Source: Agrobacterium cavarae
GTDB taxonomy: Bacteria; Pseudomonadota; Alphaproteobacteria; Rhizobiales; Rhizobiaceae
Direction of reading: 5' to 3'
DNA: 64,000 nt
Assembly (NCBI RefSeq): GCF_004310285.1
Contig: NZ_SISF01000028.1
Coordinates: 184,595 to 248,594 of the forward strand
The notes under the pieces were generated by a model. The model was given only the letters and a program-made list of their open reading frames with translations, was not told where the DNA came from and did not search any database. This document shows positions 39,334 through 48,972 of this stretch, one piece after another. Every line of letters begins with the position of its first letter. The stretch's first letter is position 1. Made by a program: the position numbers and the translations under genes.

Positions 39334-40191
39334 TCACAATCCGTATCTGGCCCACAATGCCTTTTCTTCGGCAACTTCTGCAAGTCCCGAAGCGGCGGAG
39401 GCGGCGATTGCCTGTGCGCAAAGATCGACACCCGGCACCTTTTTGCCGAACAGGTTTCTTGCACCGCTGATCAGTTGCAGTTTAACCTTTTCACCATAGC
39501 GTCGGCGCAGCACGTCCTTCATGTCGCCGAGGCCATCGACGAGGCCGAGATCGACGCCGCGCATGCCCGTCCAGAACAGGCCCGAGAACAGAGCTGGATC
39601 GTCCTTCAATTTCGCGCCACGGCGAAGCTTGACCATGTCGATGAAGACGTTGTGGATTTCAGACTGGAGCGACTTAAGATACTCGATGTCGCCTTCCTTC
39701 TCCGGCTGGAAGGGATCGAGGATCGCCTTGTTTTCGCCAGACGTGTAGACGCGGCGCTCCACCCCGATCTTGCGCAGCATCTCCGGAAAACCGAAGCCGC
39801 CGGAGACGACGCCGATGGAGCCGACGATGGATGTGGGATCGGCGATGATCTCATCACCGGCGAGCGCGATCATGTAACCGCCCGAGGCTGCGACATCCTC
39901 GACGAAGATCAGAACCTTCTTGTCCTTCTCTTCGGCCAGCTGGCGAATGCGGTTGTAGATCATCCGCGACTGGACCGGCGAGCCGCCGGGAGAATTCAGC
40001 GAGATGGCGACGACCGGCGCATCCTTCATGCTGAAGGCTTTGTCGAGAAGCGGCGCATAGCCTGCAAGGTTGAGAGCCGGGCGAAGCTGGCTGCCACCTG
40101 CCATGATCGCGCCATGCATGCGCACCACCGGGACCACCAATTCCTGCTTGCGAAATCGCTTCGGAACAATGCGCTTCAAAAACCCGGCCAT
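39334..40191 (-). CDS. S49 family peptidase (SppA/SohB-like)
   Basis: A 285-residue serine peptidase of the signal-peptide-peptidase A class. The catalytic-Ser region is EDVAASGGYMIALAGDEI; ISLNSPGGSPVQSRMI precedes it and a Lys in the following IVGSIGVVSGGFGFPEMLRKI region would be the general base. No N-terminal membrane helix is seen. GAGG is spaced 6 nt from ATG 40191 (MAGFLKR), preferred to the Met two codons earlier. The neighbouring small membrane protein may act as an anchor (inference). Confidence 0.88.
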   Translation of the reverse strand: MAGFLKRIVPKRFRKQELVVPVVRMHGAIMAGGSQLRPALNLAGYAPLLDKAFSMKDAPVVAISLNSPGGSPVQSRMIYNRIRQLAEEKDKKVLIFVEDVAASGGYMIALAGDEIIADPTSIVGSIGVVSGGFGFPEMLRKIGVERRVYTSGENKAILDPFQPEKEGDIEYLKSLQSEIHNVFIDMVKLRRGAKLKDDPALFSGLFWTGMRGVDLGLVDGLGDMKDVLRRRYGEKVKLQLISGARNLFGKKVPGVDLCAQAIAASAASGLAEVAEEKALWARYGL

Positions 40192-40301
40192 CTTCATCCT
40201 CTTCGTCGTTTATCTCGAAAAGGGATGTATGTATCGCGCTCGCAAACGCAATGGTGGCCCTGGAAATTCGTTTTGCCGGATAGCGTTTTTCGCCAGCGGC
40301 T

Positions 40302-41093
40302 TTAGCCAGAAGAGCGCACAGTTTTGTGATTGCGGCGATAGGCGGCTCGTCCGTTGTTCAGATCATCGACAACGGCTGAAAAGGCGTGACTGTCCTCTTC
40401 ATGCATGATCAACGGCGCGCGGAAGGTCAGCCGCGCGCGGGAGCCCTTGATCGCCGTCACGAGCATTCGCACGGCGTTTTCTCCTTGTCTTGGACAGATA
40501 AGGGTAATCTCCATCCCACCAAAGCGGCGCCCGCATGCGGAGATGATATCGGCCACCGATTGGGGGCGGGCGATCAGGGAGATCTGCCCACCCGGCGCCA
40601 AGATGGCACCTGCCGTTCTGATCCAATGCTCGAAGAGATCATCCGTCATGGCATGGGCCTGCGCCTTCAAGGCATCGGGTGTCTTGCGATCTCCCGCGTC
40701 ATTGTAAGGCGGGTTCATGATGACGTGATCGAAATGATCATCGATGAGGCCGGCTTCGGCACGGGCACCGGCGCGCAGCGTCACATCCGCCCGACGGACG
40801 GTCAGGCGGTCTGCAAGGTGTGTGTTTTCCGGAAGCGCGATGCTGCGTCTGGCAAAATCGACCATCTCGGAGGCATATTCGAAAAGCGTGACCTCTGCCT
40901 TTTCCAGACGGGCTGCAACGGCAAATCCGGCTGCACCGGCGCCAGCACCAAGATCTGCGACACGGCATGGCTGGTCATCTGCCACCAACGAGGCGAGCAG
41001 CATGGCATCCATGCCTGCCCTGTGTCCCCTGCCCTTCGGCTGGACCAGATGAAACCGACCCCTGTGAAATGCGTCGATTGTCTCCGACGTCAT
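40302..41093 (-). CDS. TrmN6-like SAM-dependent methyltransferase
   Basis: A 263-residue methyltransferase of the tRNA1(Val) adenine(37)-N6 family. SAM binding VADLGAGAGAAGFAVAARL and the amino-methyltransferase motif VIMNPPYNDAGD are clear. The target may be tRNA or a ribosomal RNA/protein. It is 6 bp downstream of the DUF2007 gene and probably co-transcribed. It is convergent with nothing closer than the S49 peptidase start region. Confidence 0.88.
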   Translation of the reverse strand: MTSETIDAFHRGRFHLVQPKGRGHRAGMDAMLLASLVADDQPCRVADLGAGAGAAGFAVAARLEKAEVTLFEYASEMVDFARRSIALPENTHLADRLTVRRADVTLRAGARAEAGLIDDHFDHVIMNPPYNDAGDRKTPDALKAQAHAMTDDLFEHWIRTAGAILAPGGQISLIARPQSVADIISACGRRFGGMEITLICPRQGENAVRMLVTAIKGSRARLTFRAPLIMHEEDSHAFSAVVDDLNNGRAAYRRNHKTVRSSG

Positions 41094-41099
41094 CGTTGA

Positions 41100-41327
41100 T
41101 CAGGCCTCGTCTCGCAGTTCGTCGGCAAGGCCCGCATCGATGAGGATGCGGCGCGCCTGCTCGGACCTGTCATCCTCAACGAGGAAACGGCGGGGCAGAA
41201 GCCCAAGCGAACCCTCCAGAATACTCATGCCCTGGTCGGCAATCATGCAATGAATGCCGGCATCCTTCATCAGGCTTTCTGCGAAAGAAAGCAGGACAGC
41301 ATCGTTTGTTCGGATCAATTCACGCAT
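41100..41327 (-). CDS. DUF2007 family protein
   Basis: A 75-residue protein matching the DUF2007 pattern (ELIRTNDAVLLSFAESLMKD, then LGLLPRRFLVEDDRSEQARR), resembling PII-like/signal-transducing small proteins of unknown function. ATG 41327 is preferred over a TTG one codon before. It is divergent from the polyprenyl synthase at 41440 and immediately upstream of the TrmN6-like gene. Confidence 0.88.
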   Translation of the reverse strand: MRELIRTNDAVLLSFAESLMKDAGIHCMIADQGMSILEGSLGLLPRRFLVEDDRSEQARRILIDAGLADELRDEA

Positions 41328-41439
41328 CAATGAGTTTCCACATTCCCATATTTTTGAAGGTCATGAGGCGATTCCACACTTGCCGCCACCATCGTCGCTT
41401 TCTATTGTCAAAACCGAAATCGAATAGGAGTCCGTTCCG

Positions 41440-42456
41440 TTGGGCGTCGTCATACCGCTTGAAGAAAGCAAAAACAAACTCGCATCCGTCAAGCCGCTTG
41501 TCGATCTGACCCGTCCGGACATGGAACGCGTCAACCAACTGATCCTCTCCAAGGCCGGATCGGATGTGCAGATGATCCCGGAAGTGGCGAACCACCTGAT
41601 CTCTTCCGGTGGCAAGCGGCTGCGCCCGATGCTGACTCTCGCCTCCGCCTCCATGTTCGGTTACGATGGCGACCACCATATCAAGCTCGCCACCAGCGTC
41701 GAGTTCATGCACACCGCAACGCTGCTGCATGACGACGTGGTGGATGAAAGCGATCTGCGTCGTGGCAAATCGACCGCGCGCACCATCTGGGGCAACCAGG
41801 CGAGCGTTCTGGTCGGCGACTTCCTGCTTGGTCAGGCCTTCCGCATGATGGTGGATGTCGGCTCGCTGGACGCGCTTGACGTGCTTTCCACCGCCGCTTC
41901 CGTGATTGCCGAAGGCGAAGTGCTGCAGCTTTCCGTCGCCAAGAACATGGAAACGACGGAAGACGACTATCTCCAGGTAATTCGCGCCAAGACCGCGGCG
42001 CTTTTCGCGGCCGCTGCCGAAGTCGGCCCGATCGTTGCCAAGACCGACAAGGCGACGCGCGGCGCGCTGAAATCCTACGGCATGAATCTCGGCCTAGCCT
42101 TCCAGCTTGTCGACGACGTTCTGGACTATGGCGGCAAATCCGCCGATCTCGGCAAGAACACGGGCGACGATTTCCGCGAGGGCAAGATCACCCTTCCGGT
42201 CATCCTGTCGTATCGTCGTGGCACGACCGACGAGCGGGCTTTCTGGAAGCGCGCGATCGAGAATGGCGAGAGCACGGATGAAAATCTCGAGGTCGCGCTC
42301 GGTCTCATCAAGAAATATAACGGCCTTACGGACACGATCTCTCGCGCCAACCATTACGGCACGATCGCACGCGATGCGCTGGCACCGCTGCCGAAGAGCC
42401 TGTGGAAGGATGCGCTGATGGAAGTGATCGACTTCTGCATCGAGCGCGTCAACTGA
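41440..42456 (+). CDS. Long-chain polyprenyl diphosphate synthase
   Basis: A 338-residue trans-prenyl synthase. The first Asp-rich motif is LLHDDVVDESDLRRG and the second LVDDVLDYGG. It extends FPP with IPP to the ubiquinone side chain; in this lineage that is usually decaprenyl (ddsA/ispB-type), but chain length is not proved by sequence alone. The start is TTG with AGGAG 9 nt before it. The product would feed UbiA encoded at 20236. Confidence 0.9.
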   Translation: MGVVIPLEESKNKLASVKPLVDLTRPDMERVNQLILSKAGSDVQMIPEVANHLISSGGKRLRPMLTLASASMFGYDGDHHIKLATSVEFMHTATLLHDDVVDESDLRRGKSTARTIWGNQASVLVGDFLLGQAFRMMVDVGSLDALDVLSTAASVIAEGEVLQLSVAKNMETTEDDYLQVIRAKTAALFAAAAEVGPIVAKTDKATRGALKSYGMNLGLAFQLVDDVLDYGGKSADLGKNTGDDFREGKITLPVILSYRRGTTDERAFWKRAIENGESTDENLEVALGLIKKYNGLTDTISRANHYGTIARDALAPLPKSLWKDALMEVIDFCIERVN

Positions 42457-42705
42457 CGGCGCGGCAGAGTTTTCCTCGAAAGGGAAGCGGTCGGCGAAAT
42501 GCAGAGCGGCAGCAGAATTTGTTGCAGGCCTGCTTCAAAAAAGCCATTCTATCGTGACGTGATGCACCGCTTTCTGAACCGATTCCGGTTTCCGATGGCG
42601 TGTCTATCTCAACCTTAACAGTGATCAAGGGCAGATGTGGTGCCCGGCGCTGTCAAGTTTGAAGCTGATTTTTCAGTGCGGAAGCACACAAGCAAGGGTT
42701 CCTTC

Positions 42706-44541
42706 ATGCGGCGCAATCCAGCATTTCGTCTTTTCTGCAGCGCGGCCTTCATTGCCGCACTCACGCTTGGCGCAGGCTCTGCCGCGCTGGCAGAGACGAA
42801 GCCCGCCGATAAGGCGGAAGAGGCCGTCAAGTTCGATCCAAATCGGGTCACCACCTTTTCAGGCGCATTTCTGGCTGCCCGCACCGCGGATGTCGACCAG
42901 GATTATGCGACCGCCATCACGCTTTACCAGAAGGCTTTGGATTTCGATCCGGCCAATACCGAAATTCGCCAGCGCCTGATGATCGCACAACTGTTGAGCG
43001 GCGACTTCGAGGCCGGCGCCAAGATTGCCGACAGCCTGAAGGACGACAGTTCGGTGGAGCGCGTGACGACGATCGTGCGTGCACTTGCCGCCATCAAGCA
43101 CAAGGAATTCTCCTCCGCCGAGAAAATCCTGAAATATAGCGGCCCGAACGATCTGGACCGCATGGTCAATACGCTTCTTGCTGCCTGGGCGCGCGCTGGC
43201 GCCGGAAAGAGCAAGGAAGCGCTCGCCATGGTCAATGGCATGAAGGGGCCGGGCTGGTTCTCGATCTTCCAGAAATACAATGCGGGCGCCATTGCGCTCG
43301 TGACCGGCAACACGGACGCGGCTCGCAAGAGCCTGAGCGAAGCAGTGGCCGACCGTGAAGGCGGCGCGACCGCAACCGACACCTATATGCGCGCCGTCAT
43401 GGCACTCGCGCGGCTGGAGGCGAAAGCCGGCAACAAGCAAAAGGCGCTGGACACGATTGCCGTCGGCGACGGTTTTGCTCCGAATTACGCGCCCTTGAAG
43501 GCGCTGCGACAGAGCATCGAAAAGGGTGAAAAGCCGGACCAGCAGGTTCAGACAGCCGTTGAAGGCGCTGCCTCCGTCATGTTCTCGATTGCCGGTGCAC
43601 TGAACCGCGAAGGCGCGGAAGAGATCGTGACGCTCTATCTCCAGGCGTCGCGCGCACTCGACCCGAAGAGTGCCGATACGCTCATCCTCCTCGGCGGCTT
43701 GGCCGAGGCGCAGAAGCAGGCCGAGCGCGCCATCGAATTCTATCGCGAAGTGCCGGCCGATTCGCCGATGCATCGCATTTCCGAACTGCAGCTCGGCCTG
43801 ACACTGGCGCAGACCGGCAAGGTCGATGAGGCGCGCCAACATCTGAAGGCCCTGCTTGAATCCGATCCTGACGACATTCGCTCCTACCTAGCCTATGGCG
43901 CCGTCCTGTCGGACGCCAAAGACTATGCCGCCATGGCTGCCAATTACGACAAGGCTGTCGAGATGATCGGCGCGGTCCCGAAGAAGTCCGACTGGACGAT
44001 CTTCTTCCAGCGCGGCATTGCTTATGAGCGTCTGAAGCAGTGGGACAAGGCCGAGCCGAACTTCAAGCGGGCGCTGGAGCTCAACCCGGAACAGCCGCAA
44101 GTTCTGAACTATCTCGGCTATTCCTGGGTCGACAAGAACATGAACCTCGACCAAGGCATCGACATGATCCGCCGCGCGGTGGAGCTTCGCCCCAATGATG
44201 GCTACATCGTCGATTCGCTCGGCTGGGCGCATTATCGCCTTGGCGCTTTCGATGAAGCCGTGACCGAACTGGAACGTGCGATCGAGCTTCGCGCCGGGGA
44301 CCCCACCATCAACGACCACCTGGGTGACGCCTATTGGCGTGTCGGCCGCAAGCTGGAGGCCGTCTACCAGTGGAACCGTGCTCTGATCGGCGATAGCGAC
44401 GACGTGGACAAGGCGAAGGTGAAGGAAAAAATCGCCAATGGCCTGCCGCCCTTGGAAAAGGATGCAGAGAACACCGCGAAGAAGGATCAGGCTCCACCGC
44501 CACCTGCACCGCCTGCCCCTGCCCCGGACAAAAAATCCTGA
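42706..44541 (+). CDS. Exported TPR-repeat protein
   Basis: A 611-residue protein with a signal peptide (FRLFCSAAFIAALTLGAGSAALA) and multiple tetratricopeptide repeats across 60-590 (for example AITLYQKALDFDPANTEIRQ and the C-terminal run QPQVLNYLGYSWVDKNMNLD). The tail is Pro/Ala-rich and charged. It resembles periplasmic TPR proteins of alphaproteobacteria near ubiquinone/isoprenoid genes; its partner is unknown. I chose ATG 42706 (AAGGG upstream) against an earlier GTG. Confidence 0.88.
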   Translation: MRRNPAFRLFCSAAFIAALTLGAGSAALAETKPADKAEEAVKFDPNRVTTFSGAFLAARTADVDQDYATAITLYQKALDFDPANTEIRQRLMIAQLLSGDFEAGAKIADSLKDDSSVERVTTIVRALAAIKHKEFSSAEKILKYSGPNDLDRMVNTLLAAWARAGAGKSKEALAMVNGMKGPGWFSIFQKYNAGAIALVTGNTDAARKSLSEAVADREGGATATDTYMRAVMALARLEAKAGNKQKALDTIAVGDGFAPNYAPLKALRQSIEKGEKPDQQVQTAVEGAASVMFSIAGALNREGAEEIVTLYLQASRALDPKSADTLILLGGLAEAQKQAERAIEFYREVPADSPMHRISELQLGLTLAQTGKVDEARQHLKALLESDPDDIRSYLAYGAVLSDAKDYAAMAANYDKAVEMIGAVPKKSDWTIFFQRGIAYERLKQWDKAEPNFKRALELNPEQPQVLNYLGYSWVDKNMNLDQGIDMIRRAVELRPNDGYIVDSLGWAHYRLGAFDEAVTELERAIELRAGDPTINDHLGDAYWRVGRKLEAVYQWNRALIGDSDDVDKAKVKEKIANGLPPLEKDAENTAKKDQAPPPPAPPAPAPDKKS

Positions 44542-44547
44542 CATCGG

Positions 44548-45456
44548 ATGGGTCCGAGTGATGGGAAGGGAGCGGTCGATACTGTTGAGGCCGCTCCGGC
44601 AAAGATCAACCTTGCCCTGCATGTGACGGGGCAAAGGGAAGACGGCTACCACCTCCTCGACATGCTGGTGACCTTTACCGAAGCAGGCGATGTCGTCCGC
44701 ATTCGCGGTGCCGCCGAAGACAGCTTTTCGATCTCCGGGCGATTTGCCTCGGAGCTTCTTCAGTCGGATGCGAGCAACAATCTTGTGCTGAAGGCGCGCG
44801 ATCTCCTTCGCGGCCATGTCCAGAAAAGCGGGCTCACACCAGCGCCCGTTGCCATTCACCTGGAGAAAAACCTGCCGGTCGCCTCTGGGATTGGCGGCGG
44901 TTCAGCCGATGCCGCGGCAGCCTTGCGCGGATTGATCCGCCACTGGCAACTGGAGATTGACGACAATGCCTTGGTGGACATGGCGCTGATGCTCGGTGCG
45001 GACGTACCGATGTGTCTTGCCAGCCAGCCACTGATCGCACAGGGGATTGGGGAAGAAATTACCCTTCTTCCGCAGTTTCCTCAATTGTCGCTGGTGCTGG
45101 TCAACTCGCTCAAGGGGGTTTCAACGCCGCATATCTTCCGGCTACTGGAGGACAAGCAGAATGCACCCCTTCCCGCACCGCCTGAGGATCAAGGCCAGTC
45201 CTGGCTTTCGATGATGGACGCGCTCAGAAACGATCTGCAGCCTCCAGCCGTGAAGCTTCTGCCGGAGATCGGCGATATGCTATCGATGCTGCATTCGGCG
45301 CGCGCGGATGTTGCGCGCATGTCCGGTTCGGGCGCCACATGCTTCGGCATTTTTTCCGACTGGGAGAAAGCGGAGGCCGCAGCAGCATCGCTTCGGGAAC
45401 AGAAGCCCGGATGGTATGTTCAAGAGACCAGAACGATTGCAGGGAGAGCGTCATGA
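44548..45456 (+). CDS. ispE: 4-diphosphocytidyl-2-C-methyl-D-erythritol kinase
   Basis: A 302-residue GHMP kinase of the non-mevalonate isoprenoid pathway. The ATP-binding LPVASGIGGGSADAAAALRG and AAPAKINLALHVTGQREDGYH at the N-terminus are diagnostic. It begins 6 bp after the TPR gene and its stop overlaps moaB by 4 bp, so these are translationally linked. It supplies IPP/DMAPP used by the polyprenyl synthase two genes upstream. Confidence 0.95.
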   Translation: MGPSDGKGAVDTVEAAPAKINLALHVTGQREDGYHLLDMLVTFTEAGDVVRIRGAAEDSFSISGRFASELLQSDASNNLVLKARDLLRGHVQKSGLTPAPVAIHLEKNLPVASGIGGGSADAAAALRGLIRHWQLEIDDNALVDMALMLGADVPMCLASQPLIAQGIGEEITLLPQFPQLSLVLVNSLKGVSTPHIFRLLEDKQNAPLPAPPEDQGQSWLSMMDALRNDLQPPAVKLLPEIGDMLSMLHSARADVARMSGSGATCFGIFSDWEKAEAAAASLREQKPGWYVQETRTIAGRAS

Positions 45457-46007
45457 GTGAGAAGAACACGGGTGGAGAGCGTCAATTCATTCCGGTCGGG
45501 ATCGCCGTGCTGACCATCTCCGACACGCGCACTTTGGCGGACGACAAATCCGGCAACACGTTGGCCGCACGGATTGAGGAGGCAGGCCACCGTCTTGTGG
45601 ATCGCGCCATCGTGCCAGATGACATCGGGGCCATTCGCGAAAAGGTGCAAGGCTGGACGCTTTCGGATGACATCGACGTGGTCATTACCACGGGTGGTAC
45701 GGGCTTTACCGGGCGCGACGTGACGCCGGAAGCCTTGGAGCCTCTGTTCGACAAGCGCATGGACGGTTTCTCAGAGGTGTTCCACCGCATCTCCTATGAC
45801 AAGATCGGCACATCCACCATCCAGTCACGCGCCACCGCCGGGCTTGCAAACACAACCTTCGTCTTCGTTCTGCCGGGTTCACCAGGCGCCTGCAAAGACG
45901 CTTGGGACGGCATTTTGAAAGCGCAGCTGGATTATCGCCACATGCCCTGCAACTTCGTGGAAATCATGCCACGGCTGGACGAGCATCTGCGCCGCACGAA
46001 GGGCTGA
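45453..46007 (+). CDS. moaB: Molybdenum cofactor synthesis protein B
   Basis: A 184-residue MoaB/MogA protein. The pterin-binding region is ISDTRTLADDKSGNTLAARI, with TTGGTGFTGRDVTPEAL and FVLPGSPGACKDAWDGIL. It overlaps ispE (ATGA) and ends 3 bp from the convergent glycosyltransferase gene. MoaB assists the molybdopterin-adenylation step; the exact role relative to MogA is uncertain. Confidence 0.93.
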   Translation: MSEKNTGGERQFIPVGIAVLTISDTRTLADDKSGNTLAARIEEAGHRLVDRAIVPDDIGAIREKVQGWTLSDDIDVVITTGGTGFTGRDVTPEALEPLFDKRMDGFSEVFHRISYDKIGTSTIQSRATAGLANTTFVFVLPGSPGACKDAWDGILKAQLDYRHMPCNFVEIMPRLDEHLRRTKG

Positions 46008-46010
46008 TCC

Positions 46011-46529
46011 CTATCGCGTTGGACGAAGCGCCCAAGCTGGCACCAACTCCGCCGTCAGTCTGCGCGGCTTCTGGGATTTTGAAAATTCGGTCGGTGGGAG
46101 GCCGGATTTCGCGAGTTGGAGAGCGTCCTGCTTGCGCAGCAACAGGCCGAATTCCAATGGCGGACCGCGGCGGAGCAGTCGCTTCAGAAACGGCTTTTTA
46201 TAATAGCGCGAGGGGGAGAATTGCGCGGGCCGCTCGTCCAGCGCCATATATTCGAGAATATCCTCGATCCAGCCACCTTGCGGACGGCTGCCCGGCTCGA
46301 TCAGCAACACCCACTCGCCGCGGATCGATTGAATGACATCGCCGATCTCCCAGCGCTGATGGAAGCGGCAACCGGCAGCTTCGGCGACCCGCGCCGAGCC
46401 ATCGTGTGAGGCGTGGTCGAGAATAATGACGTCACTGATCAAACCCTTCACGGCGCCCGTCACCAGCGCCGAAAGCGTATGCGCAAGCTCTGGCTCTTGG
46501 TTGCGGCATTCCATGATGACTGTCAGCAT
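46011..46529 (-). CDS. Small GT2-like glycosyltransferase
   Basis: A 172-residue glycosyltransferase family 2-type protein: TVIMECRNQEPELAHTLSAL at the N-terminus, LISDVIILDHASHDGSARVA, then GEWVLLIEPGSRPQGGWIED where a metal-binding Asp would be expected. It is shorter than typical GT2 (230-300 residues), and no DxD is evident, so a non-catalytic or domain-only version is possible. It stands between moaB and the radical SAM gene. Confidence 0.75.
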   Translation of the reverse strand: MLTVIMECRNQEPELAHTLSALVTGAVKGLISDVIILDHASHDGSARVAEAAGCRFHQRWEIGDVIQSIRGEWVLLIEPGSRPQGGWIEDILEYMALDERPAQFSPSRYYKKPFLKRLLRRGPPLEFGLLLRKQDALQLAKSGLPPTEFSKSQKPRRLTAELVPAWALRPTR

Positions 46530-46795
46530 GTTCTCGTCACTTGTGGTGCGTTCAAGACGATAAAGTTCCTACAGCATCGCCATGGAAACCCAAATGGATT
46601 TTCTGTCGCGGCAGATGGCAAAATGATGCAATGCAGCAGGACAGTTCCATTGTTTCTTGCTTTGCAGCGCTCCTCCTCGCGCCGCATACCGCGCGAGAAA
46701 GCGCTACCAAGTTCTTTTGTTCTTGTATTGTTCTCATATTTAGCGTAGGAATCGTTTCATCCAATTCGCTGGCGCAGGCCGGTCAGGAGCATCAG

Positions 46796-47953
46796 ATGAG
46801 ACACCAAGTGCTTTCGGGGCAGGCTGCCTATCAGCCGGGCCATACGCCGGATATTGCCAATGCTCTGGCAGATGACTCTGGCCTCAGGATCGAAATCGAT
46901 CGTCGTCGCGGCAGAGGTGCGGGCATCAATCCTGGCGGTCGTTTCGAGACGTTGCAGCATGAAGCCTTTAACGATGGCTGGGACATCATCGAAGAACTGC
47001 CGGAGTTCAAGACGGATGTGTAGGTGGAAAAGCCGCGCACAATCATTACCAGCAACGAATCGCCTGACATCCCCTTCGACCGATCGATCAATCCCTATCG
47101 CGGCTGCGAGCATGGCTGCATCTATTGCTTCGCCCGTCCGACGCACAGCTATATGGGACTTTCGGCTGGCCTCGACTTTGAAGCGAAGCTTTTTGCCAAG
47201 CCGGACGCTGCCAAACTTCTGGAACGCGAGCTTTCCAAGCCGGGCTACAAGGCGCGGGTGATTGCGATCGGCACCAATACCGATCCTTACCAGCCAATCG
47301 AGAAGGAATGGCGGATCATGCGCCAGATCCTCGAGGTACTGGCCAAGGCGGAACACCCGGTCGCCATCGTGACGAAATCGGCGCTGATCACGCGCGACAT
47401 CGATATTCTGGCGCCCATGGCGAAAAAGGGTCTCGTCAAGGTCGGCATCTCGGTGACGACGCTCGATCGCAAACTTGCCCGCAGCATGGAGCCCCGCGCC
47501 TCGACGCCATCGAAACGGTTGGAGGCAGTCAAGATACTGACGGAGGCTGGCATACCTGTGGCCGTGATGATGGCGCCAGTCATCCCAGCGCTGAACGATC
47601 ATGAAATCGAGCGGGTGTTGGAGGCCGGTAAAGCCGCCGGTGCGACAGAGGCCTCGTATGTTCTGCTGCGTCTACCCCTTGAGGTCAGCCCGCTGTTTCG
47701 TGACTGGTTGCTGCGCAACTATCCGGATCGCTACCGCCACGTCATGTCGCTGGTGCGCTCCATGCGCGACGGCAAGGAATATGACTCGGAGTTTGGCAAG
47801 CGCATGAAGGGTGCTGGACCCTATGCGTGGCAGATCAGCCGCCGCTTCGAAATGGCGACTAAAAGGCTCGGTCTCATTCGCAGGGGCATCCAGCTGCGTG
47901 ACGATCTCTTTGCCCCACCAAGTGGTGCCGGCGTGCAACTCTCCTTGCTTTGA
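46796..47953 (+). pseudogene. PA0069-family radical SAM gene interrupted by in-frame TAG
   Basis: AGGAG lies 6 nt before ATG 46796. The frame encodes 75 residues matching the family N-terminus (RGRGAGINPGGRFETLQHEA, then EELPEFKTDV). TAG at 47021-47023 stops it; the same frame continues for 309 codons as VEKPRTIITSNESPDIPFDR and INPYRGCEHGCIYCFARP, with the CxxxCxxC cluster motif intact. Homologues read through here with Gln (CAG) or similar, so a C-to-T change is likely. The downstream part could restart at GTG 47024, but no ribosome-binding site is seen. Could be a real nonsense mutation, a suppressed stop or a sequence error. PA0069 proteins have no settled function. Confidence 0.88.
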
Positions 47954-48252
47954 AGGAAGGAGACGCTCGGTCCAGCTACCGCTTACAACATTGGTTCTTG
48001 GCGCGTCTCCACAGAGCTGCGCCGAAACCACGGCTGTGAAGCCCCTCTTCGAAGAAATGTTCGGTGCGCGTCCCTGACGTACCGGCATTGCCCCCGGTTC
48101 CGCCGCCTCGCGTGCGATTTCTCGTTTTCCGCCGCCCTATAGGAAAACGACCCTGGCCTCTTGAGCCATGGATGACAACCACGCCCTACGGGTTGTCTAT
48201 CGCCGCACCGGGGGCTTGCGGGAGATCGGGTGTCTGTGCAAGTTTCCGCCGC

Positions 48253-48927
48253 ATGAAGCGACGCACAGCATCCGATTCTCCTGCCCTGTTCGATCTTGCT
48301 CCGGCGAGCCCCGACTTCAGCATGGAGCTAGAAGCACGCCAGCGCGGCCTTTGGCCCGTGGCCGGGACCGATGAGGCTGGTCGAGGCCCTCTGGCCGGTC
48401 CGGTCGTTGCCGCCGCTGTCGTTCTTGATCCCGATAATATTCCCGACGGCCTCGATGATTCCAAGAAGCTCACCAAGGCAAAACGGGAAGTGCTGTTTAC
48501 GAAGATCCTGGAAACCTCGATCGTCTCCGTCGCGTCATCCGGTCCGGTGCTGATCGACCGGATCAATATACTGCGCGCAAGCCTCGATGCCATGCGCCGC
48601 GCCGTCCTTGGGCTTGAGCTTGCGCCTCGACTGGTGTTGGCCGATGGGCGCGACCAGCCGCCTGGCATGTCCTGCGAAGCAAAGGCCGTGATCAAGGGGG
48701 ATGCGCGATCTCTCTCGATTGCAGCCGCGTCGATCATCGCCAAGGTCACTAGGGACCGGATGATGGAGCGGGCCGGGACTGTGCACACCGCCTATGGCTT
48801 CGAGCTTCATGCGGGTTACGGGACGCCCGTGCACCTTCGCGCCATCGAAGCCCATGGGGCCTGCTCACTTCATCGAATGAGCTTTCGACCGCTTCGGCAG
48901 GATGCTGCCGAAGCCGACGTCGCCTGA
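48253..48927 (+). CDS. rnhB: Ribonuclease HII
   Basis: A 224-residue RNase HII removing RNA from RNA-DNA hybrids and misincorporated ribonucleotides. [20 protein letters not shown] holds the conserved Asp-Glu, with [10 protein letters not shown] and [17 protein letters not shown] following. [10 protein letters not shown] at 48253 is the best start because upstream in-frame sequence is non-homologous; no strong ribosome-binding site is visible. The 299-bp gap before it shows no gene. In related genomes rnhB often follows atpF directly; here an MCP lies between. Confidence 0.92.
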   Translation: MKRRTASDSPALFDLAPASPDFSMELEARQRGLWPVAGTDEAGRGPLAGPVVAAAVVLDPDNIPDGLDDSKKLTKAKREVLFTKILETSIVSVASSGPVLIDRINILRASLDAMRRAVLGLELAPRLVLADGRDQPPGMSCEAKAVIKGDARSLSIAAASIIAKVTRDRMMERAGTVHTAYGFELHAGYGTPVHLRAIEAHGACSLHRMSFRPLRQDAAEADVA

Positions 48928-48972
48928 TAGGCTGGCACTCTCCCCGGTGGTTGAAGAGCGCCTTTCCGTCCA

